Assembly: GCA_032718475.1 (NCBI GenBank)
Contig: JAUCBJ010003141.1
Coordinates: 1-38,485, forward strand
Length of the DNA stretch: 38,485 nucleotides
Direction: 5' to 3'
DNA from: Nemertoderma westbladi
Taxonomy: Eukaryota > Xenacoelomorpha > Nemertodermatida > Nemertodermatidae
Shown piece after piece: positions 30,771 to 38,485 of the stretch (position 1 is the first letter of the stretch; every line of letters begins with the position of its first letter). Below the pieces are notes generated by a model. That model worked only from the letters and a program-made list of their open reading frames with translations, searched no databases and was not told the origin of the DNA. The position numbers and the translations under genes are program-made.

Positions 30771-31705
30771 AAGAGTTATCAATAAAGAAGACAGACAAAT
30801 GGCTATTATCTTTGTTGACTTTTTTTAAAGCGTTCTACTCAGTCTCACGACCACGTATGTTCATCATACTGGCAGCATATGGGATTCCTGATTAGAGGGA
30901 GCCCAAAGACTCCTCTGCTCATTGAAGCAGGTTTCGTCTAGTGTTGGTCTTTTTGTAAACTGCAAGGAGACCAAATTCATGACAGTGAACCCTGACAGCC
31001 CCCAATAAATGTCTGATCGTAAGGGTATAAGCTCTAGCAATGGCTTGCTTGAGCATGTGGATACTTCTGCTACTTGTGATCATGGATCCGAAAGTCAGGT
31101 AAGACCTTCGGATATGTAAGGGGAAGGCATGGGCAGCGTTAAATAGTCTGTCCAGGATTTGGAAGTCCCATAGAATAAAACGGCACCTTAAGGTTCGATT
31201 ATTTCTGGCAGCAGTACCGGTAGTACCAGTACTTTATATGGGAGTCCATGCTAGGCTCTAACTGCAGAGGATACCAAATCTCTGGATGGCACTTTCACAA
31301 GAATGCTGCGCCGGGTTCATTGTGCCAAGTACAATGAACACATTTACAATCACACTCATACAACATTGGAGGTGTTCCATTAGTCTCCCCTAGCTTGACA
31401 CTTGAACGGAACTGCCTCCACTTTGCAGGACATTGCTTTCGGTGTAAGGACCAGCCAGTGCATAATCTTGTGCTTTGGCGGCCTCATGGGGTAAATAAGC
31501 ATGTGGTGCGCAGCCCATGACTATTTTGAGACGCATCTTAAAGGACACTGGCCTTGAAGATGCCGATGATTTATCAAATTTCATGGGTGATAGGGAGTTG
31601 TGGCGGGCTATTTTGTCGACAAGCCGGCACAGCATTCTTAATATATATATATAATATATATATATAATGCAGCTGCAAGGCATCATGCCGATCGAAATAG
31701 TAGTA
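30771..31705 (+). mobile_element. LINE family 1, copy F: diverged, internally deleted
   Basis: Starts near GAAGAGTTATCAATAAAG and follows the RT of family 1 at motif A (TATCTTTGTTGACTTTTTTT). It then jumps, at about 30895, from the GIPDE codons to the EGAQRLL codons, deleting motif B and the FADD box. The remaining thumb and C-terminal region carries many indels. The 3' UTR is recognisable (AATGCAGCTGCAAGGCATCATGCCGATC), preceded by an (AT)n expansion at 31637-31663 and followed by ATAGTAGTA. It is clearly older than copies A, B and G. Confidence 0.88.
31637..31663. repeat. (AT)n run in the 3' UTR of LINE copy F
   Basis: AT dinucleotides interrupted once by AATA, placed between the stop region and the conserved 3' UTR of the element. 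Other copies have only AAAAA here, so this is a copy-specific expansion. Confidence 0.9.
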
Positions 31706-32884
31706 TCAGTCAAAATCGTAACAGTCAAGACAGAGGGGCTTTCGGTTTGCCTCGGATATATCACATGTTCACCGATAACTTTAATTTACCTTACCACTGT
31801 AAACATAATCTTAAGTCATGCATCCACTTTGCCATGGCATTATGAAACATATTTTATTAGTTTCGTCCTTGTTGGCTTCATAGAACTGAAAGGAAACATT
31901 GTAGGGAAATAAGTGAAAACAGATGTAGCGTAGCCCATTATTTAAGATATATTTCGATAACAGGAGAAAATATAAAATAATTTAGATGTTGACTGCACAT
32001 TATTTGCCATGAGCCAGCCACCCGTAGGTCCAGCCCTTGATGGAATAAGGGATAATAATTGTATTAAGGCGCTGACAGAACAACCGCTTTACTGAAATTC
32101 TAATTAATTCATGGCTCACAGTTTGACAGAAGAGCATCCCTTTCTCTGTGGGTGTCATTAATTCAAGAGAGCACTGGCTAATGTAGCTACCGGACCCGCC
32201 GCACCCTAACAAATGGGGTGGAATTCATTCAATGGAAAGCCTTATAAGTGATCATGACTCAAGTTTAACTATGCATTGGAGCTGGCCGGCCATCTCAGTT
32301 TCGCAATCTGCATTCGTATGGGGATTGGGAAGTATGTTCACCTCCAGCAAAATTATTTTCCGCTGTCAGAATGGGGAATACCATAGCATCAGGATGCTGT
32401 CCTGCTTATACCAGGGAAAATGCTGGTTTAAATTACACCCTTGCCACATGAGGCCTGAGACTAAGCCGTAACCATCACAATACTACATAAACAAAAGTTG
32501 CTTGTCATCAGACGAACAATCAATAAATGAGATGCTGTGACAACAGGCAAAGTTGCAATCTTCTATTATATAACAAATTCATCGCTATAAGATATGAGAT
32601 AGCGCACTTCACACATGACATGTATCTACTTTATAATGGAATTCGGTATCCGGTTTACCCTGCTGTCAAAGCATTACAGCAGCTGGAAGATAACACCCAA
32701 ACAACAATGCAGATAATTGAATTTACAACTTTTTGTAAAAACATCTAGTGGTGTGGCCGATAAGGATAGCAGTACAATTATGGAATTCATCCATCTGTAA
32801 TTGATCAACTGCCTCCCATTTCTAAAATTCTTCGCAGATTATTATAAAATTTAATACCTACTAATAATTTAATACCAAACTAAT
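31706..32884. other. Spacer between LINEs, no recognised gene
   Basis: Several 60-80-codon frames on both strands show no motif. The part at 32000-32460 has a more even base composition and may be a diverged repeat, but I cannot name it. Confidence 0.45.
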
Positions 32885-33860
32885 ACACGGTGGGAAAAAC
32901 CATTAAATAGTAATAAACCATGGTTCAACAGCAATACACTGAACTAAGATCAAAAGTAAAAGGTCTGAGAAAAAGGCTTAAGTCTGAAGCCTCAAAAGAC
33001 CTATATAAACAACTTAGTATGACAATTACAGATTATAATAGACTACGTAAACGGTTTAAAAGAGAGTACAAAGTCCTAAAAGAACTTGAAATAATTGAAG
33101 CTGCAGAGGCATCTAGTGAACACTTCTGGAAGATACTCAAATGCAAACCAAGCACAGATCGGTACAGCAGGTTATGACTGAATAATGGAAATCGCATTTC
33201 AGTGGTCTGGGAGTCGCTTGGGAGTGAAAAATACAGAGTTTCCCAGTCATTGAAGACATTGTTGTCGAGGACATAGATGCTGAAATCTCGGCCGCTGAAA
33301 TAACCAGTAATATTTCGAAATCGGCCAATGGCAAGGCAGCTGGCATAACCATGCATGGTAGATGGCATAACCAACGAGTGTCTCAAACAAGGGTATGGAA
33401 TATTTCATATCTTCTTAGTCGCCTTGTTATCGTTCTGTTTAACAACACTATCATTCCAGCTCAGTGGTGAACTAGTTATTTAATTCCCCGATATAAAGGG
33501 AAGGGTAGCCTAAGACTACAAGGTTCACATCGCGGTATCGTTCTAATGAGCTGTCTTCTAAAAACATACACATCCGTACTAGATTCACTCGTGGGCTGAG
33601 CGTAATTTGATATTTCCAGCTGAACAATTTGGGTTCAGAGTAGGAAGGTCATTAATCAAAGCTACAAAATCCTGTACAGCAATATCTCCAGTTTTCTGGG
33701 TGAACCAAAGGGTCACAAGTATTGTGTCTTTGTAGAGTTTGAAAAAGCATTTGACAAAGTAAACCGTGTCAAGCTTATAATTAAACTTCACAAATTTGGT
33801 GTCAGTACAAAGTTCCTGAAAGCTCTTTGGGCTATTATTTGTGTAAATTGTATCTTGGTT
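32885..33860 (+). mobile_element. LINE family 3, 5' half: pre-RT region and RT motifs 1-3
   Basis: The typical linker phrase NKPWFNSN (about 32911) is followed, in another frame, by a basic coiled stretch (VKGLRKRLKSEASKDLYKQL, 32920-33177) and EHFWKILKC. Later, across frameshifts and an in-frame TGA, comes RT sequence: LFNNTIIPAQW, LIPRYKGKGS, HRGIVLMSCLLK, FGFRVGRS-like, and motif A FVEFEKAFDKVNRVKLIIKL. The sequence ends near GVSTKFLKALWAII, just before motif B. The colinear remainder lies at 37256-38230. The copy is degraded and non-functional. Confidence 0.85.
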
Positions 33861-34293
33861 ATCATTGGTTCATTTGGTCAGGGTCAGGGTTGACTAAGGT
33901 CAGGTCAGGTATTCTAGGTCATTGATCAAGAAAACTTGCCACCTCCATGCAGCATAAAGGAGGTGCCACCTGTAGCTGCATAGACCCTCTTACTAGGGCA
34001 AATCTGGTCCTGTAACTAGGACCCCCTTCATTCTGGGATAAGGACGCCCTTGGTCCTGGATTAAGGACCCATATACTTGGCTGCAGGGGTATATGGCCTG
34101 ACCAGGCAGATGGTGATCTACCAATGGCTGGTCAGGAGTAGAGTGTTCTCATGTCCACTCTGAGAGCACTTCACTGCGACCTGCACCTGGCAGCAAGGGT
34201 ACAGGGCATGACCCAGCAGATGAGCTGCAACAGCCAATGGTGGGTCATGTGCGCCAGAGTAGATATGGGTGATGGGCCTCATATCTGACTCCA

Positions 34294-35536
34294 TTGCGAC
34301 ACCCACCCTGTGGAATGGCAAACCAGGGTGTGGTATTTGCCCCGAGAGCTGACTCGGCAAAAAAGCACCCCCCAACCCCCACTATGGATTACATTAGCAA
34401 TGCGGAGGTCCGGCCACTAGAGGCCAGTGGAATTACCGGACACAATCGGCCTCACAGGCGTCAGTTAACTCCTGACCGGCTGCCTGTCTCACCCCCTACT
34501 GGAGAGAGAGCAGCCAACAATTCTTTGAGTCCCTTTCCTGGTGACCTTTCTGGCCCAAACCCTGGGTCACCAGGAAGGCCAGATTGTGATGGGGAGAGGG
34601 ATTCTGGAGTTGGAGGCTACTCTCATGTTCCACCCCGACCAACAAAGCCATTGGTGAATCTGAGGCAAGTCACAAGACTAGCCTCAGTAAACACCCTAAC
34701 ACTCGGGTCCCCAATGCGACAAGGTGAGCTGACTGCCTTGGCAGATAAGCTTTCTCTTAGCGCAGTGGGTGTTCAAGAGCACCGAATGCAGACTGGACAG
34801 ACTGATGAGGTTCTGATTAAGGACATGGGGGGCGGTTGGCGACTCGCCCTCGCGTCAGCAGATGATAGTGGCAATGGTGGAATTGGTCTATTGATGAATC
34901 CAACTGCACATGCAGCATTGGACAAAATAGACCAAATCTCTAACCGCATCATCCGTTGCCACTTCTCATGTTCTGGAAGACTGGCTAAGAAGTTTCCTAA
35001 GGTGGTTCTGATTGTGTGCTACTCTCCAACTAGTGTTGCCCCTGTAGACTACCTACCACAATCTACAAGCAGCTACTGATGGAGTGGATCAGCATGCATT
35101 CTTAACATTCCTGGGAGACTTTAATGCAAGTCTGCATCAATCACCTACATCGCCCTGGGTCTATAGCAATAGTGTTAACCGAAATTCTGTCCATCTTCAG
35201 GATTTTATCTCTGGAAATGGATTGTTTTCGGCTGGAACCCAGTTCAAGAAGCGAACTGGAAAGCTATGGACTCATAGTGGACCCAGTGGTCACAAGTCCC
35301 AGATAGACCATATTCTGTTTCGTAGGAAATACAGGAGCTCTATACAAGACTGTAATGCATTTACACTTCGACCCTTCTCCAGTGATCACCGCCTTATTGT
35401 GGCCAAGGTAAGACTTAGTCTGCGTGCTAGCAGAACAACGAAATCTGCCTTGCCGCGGCATGACTGGTCCTCTCTGTTGCAACAGCCAAGTGTGAGATCC
35501 AGCTTGACACTACAGCTGAGCAACAGGGAAGGTTAA
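34294..35536 (+). pseudogene. APE-type endonuclease region of LINE copy G (broken)
   Basis: Two frames (34294-35079 and 35084-35536) together form the endonuclease. A non-conserved N-terminal part of about 130 residues, perhaps starting at the ATG near 34384, precedes the domain. Signature pieces in order are VGVQEHRMQ (catalytic Glu), GNGGIGLLM, VVLIVCYSP, FLGDFNASL (Asp/Asn pair), KSQIDHILFRR and FSSDHRLIVAKV (the SDH end). These are the apurinic-endonuclease-like motifs that nick the target DNA for priming. A frame change at 35079-35084 separates YSPTS from FLGDFNA. The second frame ends at the deletion junction at 35536, where GAGCAACAGGG meets AAGGTTAAGG. Confidence 0.88.
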
Positions 35537-35608
35537 GGCTGAATCACCAGCCGATCGCCTCAATGGTTGGAAAGCCCACTTTGAAAGCTCCTCAATAATG
35601 ACAGGGTA

Positions 35609-37216
35609 TTGCCTGATAACTTTATAGAAGTAAAAGTGTGTGAGTCTGTACTCCCAGATATTCCCATTGGCGATATCTCCTTTGCAGATATGAAGGCTGC
35701 TGCAAAGAGCATTAAGACCAATCGTGCCAGTGGAGTAGATGGTGTTCCCCCTGAGGTCTTTAAAATACCTGTGTGTTTAAAGCTCATCTATCCCATCATA
35801 GTAGACATGTACCGAACAACAAGAGTCCCACAAGAAATGAAAACAAATAAGTTGGTGCCAGTTCCCAAGAAGGGCAACCTAACACTCTATGGTTCTTTTC
35901 GGGGAATCTCATTGATCTCGATTGCTGCAAAGCTATACAATAGGATTCTATTAAATCGCATCAGGGATCCCATTGAGAGACTGCTCCGTGGAAATCAGAA
36001 TGGGTTCCGTAAAGGTCGTGGGACCATGGAGCCCATTTTGGCACGTAGAAGGATAATTGAAGAGTTATCAAAAAAGAAAGACAGGCTGGCTGTTATCTTT
36101 GTTGACTTCTTCAAGGCCTTTGATTCAGTCTCTCGCTCACGTATGTTCAGCATACTTTCATTACATGGGATTCCTGATGAAATTATTGCAGCAATCAGAT
36201 CAGTATACGATGGTTCGACAACATTTGTGTCTACTGCTGATGGTGACACAGAACCATTTGAAGTGTTATGGGGCGTCCTTCAAGGAGACACACTTGCACC
36301 ATTCTTGTTCATTATTGGGGTTGACTATGTTCTACGCATGTCCTTAGATCATTATAATGATGATGGGGTGATGATAACTCCACCTACTGGCTCCAGAAGT
36401 CGAGGAAATCCTACCAAGTACCTAACTGATCTAGACTTTGCTGATGACTTAGGAGTACTCTCAGAATCATTAGAGGGAGCCCAACGGCTCCTCAGCTCAT
36501 TAGAACATGCTGCTTCTAGTGTTGGTCTTTTTATTAACTCCAAAAAGACCAAAATTTTGACAGTTAACTTTTAAAGTCCTCAGCAAGTCTCTGATCGGAT
36601 GAGCATAAGCTCAAAGGATGGTATGCTTGAGCATGTGGACGACTTCTGTTACCTGGGATCATGGATCCGGAAGTCAGGTGACGACCTTCGAATACGTAAG
36701 GGAAAGGCATGGGCAGCCTTGAATAGGCTTTCCAGGATTTGGAAGTCACCGATAATTAATCGGAAACTTAAGGTCCGATTATTTAGAGCAGCAGTAGTTC
36801 CAGTACTCCTCTACGGGAGTCCATGCTGGGCTCTAACTGCTGAGGACACCAAATCTCTGGATGGCACATTCACAAGAATGCTACGCCGGGTTCATTGTGT
36901 CAAGTACAATGCACACATCTCCAACCAGACACTATATAACATTGGAGGTGTCTCATTGGTTCCCCCAAGCTTGACACTAGAACAAAATCGCCTCCGCTTT
37001 GCAGGACCTTGCTTTCGCCGTGAGGACCAGCCAGTGCATAATCTTGTACTTTGGCAGCCTCATGGAGTGAATAAGCATGGTGGACAGCCCATGACTTTCT
37101 TGAGACGCATCTTAAAGGACACTGGCCTTAAAGATGCGGATGATCTAGCAAATGTCATGGGTGATAGGGAGTTGTGGCGGTGCAATTTTGTTGACAAGCC
37201 GGCACAGCATTCTTAA
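35609..37216 (+). pseudogene. Reverse transcriptase of LINE copy G (one nonsense mutation)
   Basis: Frames 35609-36574 and 36599-37216 are in the same register. They are separated by TTT-TAA where copies A and B read TTT-GAA, a single G-to-T nonsense change. RT motifs in order are KTNRASGVDGVPPEV, LVPVPKKGNLTLYGSFRGIS, NQNGFRKGRG, motif A VIFVDFFKAFDSV, motif B GVLQGDTLAPFLF, the catalytic LDFADDLGVL (codons about 36431-36460), motif D GLFINSKKTKIL and FCYLGSWI. The thumb and C-terminal region continue with LFRAAVVPVLLYGSPCW, RLRFAGPCFRREDQ and MGDRELWRC to AQHS. Only copy G retains motifs 1-5 in one frame. Confidence 0.92.
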
Positions 37217-37243
37217 AAATGCAGCTGCAATGCAGCATGCCGA

Positions 37244-37262
37244 TAGTAGTAGTAGTAGTAGT
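37244..37262 (+). repeat. (TAG)n tail of LINE copy G
   Basis: Six TAG triplets follow the conserved 3' UTR end GCATGCCGA. Copies A and F also have TAG/CTAGTAG here, so the short-repeat tail is a family feature rather than a poly(A) tail. Confidence 0.9.
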
Positions 37263-38230
37263 GTTACTTCCCTATTACCCAGACAATTGGTGTCCTTCAG
37301 GGTGACAAAATATCCCCTCATTTATTCACACTTTTCATCGCTGATCTCCCCGCTGCGTTGATTTCTATGGGAGTGCTAGTGCTCATGTATGCTGACGATC
37401 TAGTGATAGTGGGTGATACCATCGAGCAAACACAGGACGCACTTAATAGACTGTCATCATACTCGCTGATACTTGAGCTTCGAGTATGACTCGCGCATAC
37501 TCGAAATAACTCGCTGTCTGTCAACATTGCAAAGATGGAGGCTGTGAAATTCCGCCGTGGTGGCCGATTGGCTGCTGCTGACAAGCTTACATATAACAAC
37601 AAGCAAATCACATTTGTTTCCAGTTTCAACTACCTTGGTATTGTACTAACTGCATTTAACTCAAATTCTGGACACCTAAAACATCGCTATAGTAAGGCCA
37701 TTGCTGCCACCGCCAGTCTATCCATCAAAGTAGACCTGCAAATGGTCTCACTGTCGTCAGCGATACGCCTGTACCAACTTGTGATCATTCCTACTGCATT
37801 ATACAGAGAGGAGGTTTTCAACCTAGATAAGGACAGCCAACTGATTCAAGCTCACCTGCGAAAGATCAAAGCGTTTTATGTCAAGTTGTGGGCAGGAGTT
37901 AGCAAGTTCTCGTCTTCCACTTCTATTTTAAATGCTGTAGAAGACACATCCTGTGACCCTCGGAAACTAACTCTTACCAGATTATCTGGTTTTCGTCGAT
38001 GCTTCATGGCACAACATCTGAGCAACGGGCATCACCATCTGCTCTGTTTTGACTCGCGCTGTTGGAGACCAAAGCTGACCTGTGTCTGTAAACTCTGCTC
38101 ACCAGACCATCTATTGTCCGATTGTTCCTGGGCTGCACCAGTGACAGGAGATTCCCTGCTTGCACGACTCAAAAAGATACACGAGGCAATAATAGCAATC
38201 CTCGACAAACTGAGCAGAATCTGCCATTAG
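37256..38230 (+). mobile_element. LINE family 3, 3' half: RT motif B to C-terminal zinc knuckle
   Basis: Resumes at RT motif B (ITQTIGVLQGDKISPHLFTL), then the YADD box (LMYADDLVIVGDT, about 37387-37425). A break follows at ELRV-stop near 37488, with a locally repeated CTCGAGTATGACTCGCGC-like segment. Frame 37535-38230 (231 codons) continues with KMEAVKFRRGGRL, FNYLGIVLT and the thumb. It ends with a C-x2-C-x3-H-x4-C finger (CKLCSPDHLLSDC) and KLSRICH. It begins exactly where the 5' half at 32885-33860 stops, so the two are inferred to be one copy split by LINE G. Confidence 0.85.
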
Positions 38231-38485
38231 TAGGCCTATAAAGTATATGAAATAGTACTACCCTGTAATGTGCATGTCAAATGTCTTGTCCTAAGCACAT
38301 ATTAATATACAATTACCAATACCAAACTAATCGATTTGAGGCAATAAAAAATTGAATAATCCCTGGCATTTTATATGCACAACAATAGATGATTACAATG
38401 GGATAAACTACGGCTAATGATAATAATGATAGTAATAATAAGTGCTAAAAGGAAATATATAAAGATTTAGTTAGAAGGACCAAAC
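38231..38485. other. AT-rich end of window
   Basis: Probable 3' flank of the family-3 LINE. A short TAATAATGATAG-type run lies at about 38418-38440. No gene recognised. Confidence 0.45.

Larger units (their letters stand above)
33870..37255 (+). mobile_element. LINE family 1, copy G: longest copy, inserted in LINE family 3
   Basis: A 5' region of about 420 bp rich in GGTCAGGGT and CTGGCA-type sequence is followed by an APE-type endonuclease, a reverse transcriptase, a short 3' UTR (AATGCAGCTGCAATGCAGCATGCCGATA) and a (TAG)n tail. Defects are few: a frame change at about 35080, an internal deletion at about 35530 that removes the endonuclease-RT linker, a 1-base loss near 35585, and one nonsense change at 36572. 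The 5' boundary is estimated from where family-3 sequence stops. Intact elements of this type move by target-primed reverse transcription; this copy cannot do so alone. Confidence 0.9.

Noticed and set aside
31390-31764. 124-codon minus-strand frame
   Set aside because: Antisense shadow of LINE copy F plus its AT-rich 3' UTR; the real coding remnant is on the plus strand.

Overview
The window reads as eukaryotic, most likely invertebrate animal, nuclear DNA. It is AT-rich and lacks bacterial-style gene packing. It contains several families of non-LTR retrotransposons (LINEs), tRNA-derived SINE sequence, foldback/MITE-like elements and nine tandem-repeat loci. Those loci occupy about 12.9 kb, roughly one third of the window. 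I see no rRNA, CRISPR array or prokaryotic operon.

The only convincing host-gene sequence is one 124-nt minus-strand exon (16810-16933) with good splice sites on both sides. It encodes the segment of a type-I-like cGMP-dependent protein kinase (PRKG1/foraging family) just upstream of the first cyclic-nucleotide-binding domain, including the conserved GISAEP block. The rest of the window is best explained as its two flanking introns, although I did not find neighbouring exons.

Layout from left to right. 1-5686: mostly featureless DNA with a 29-bp array (1811-2149), an inverted pair of CTAGGTGGCGC motifs (2334-3111) and a 54-bp array (4365-4803). 5687-14684: a satellite block made of a 22-bp array, a 42-bp array, a minus-strand LINE copy, a second 42-bp array created by a partial tandem duplication, and a 4.6-kb 63-bp array with higher-order repeats. 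14685-15455: a plus-strand fragment of the same LINE family, fused to the 63-bp array. 16810-16933: the kinase exon. 17034-21470: another minus-strand copy of that LINE, interrupted first by an insertion carrying a 60-bp array with a Helitron-like 3' end, and then by a foldback element with arms of GGACACTTCCCCCCC repeats and a 9-bp target-site duplication. 21862-24278: SINE sequences, a zinc-finger/endonuclease-like retroelement fragment and a 358-bp MITE-like inverted repeat. 24916-26413: a 35-bp array. 27602-30770: a second LINE family on the minus strand, whose reverse-transcriptase motif B has expanded into a 41-bp array of about 39 copies. 30771-38230: a degraded copy of the first LINE family, then a third LINE family split into two halves (32885-33860 and 37256-38230) by the longest copy of the first family (about 33870-37255).

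No coherent multigene system is visible. The most interesting signal is how the satellites arise. One array is an amplified piece of reverse-transcriptase coding sequence, another abuts and resembles a LINE 3' tail, another sits inside a transposon-like insertion, and two show higher-order structure. Many long open frames on both strands here are artefacts of repeat units whose length is a multiple of three, or of stop-poor units.
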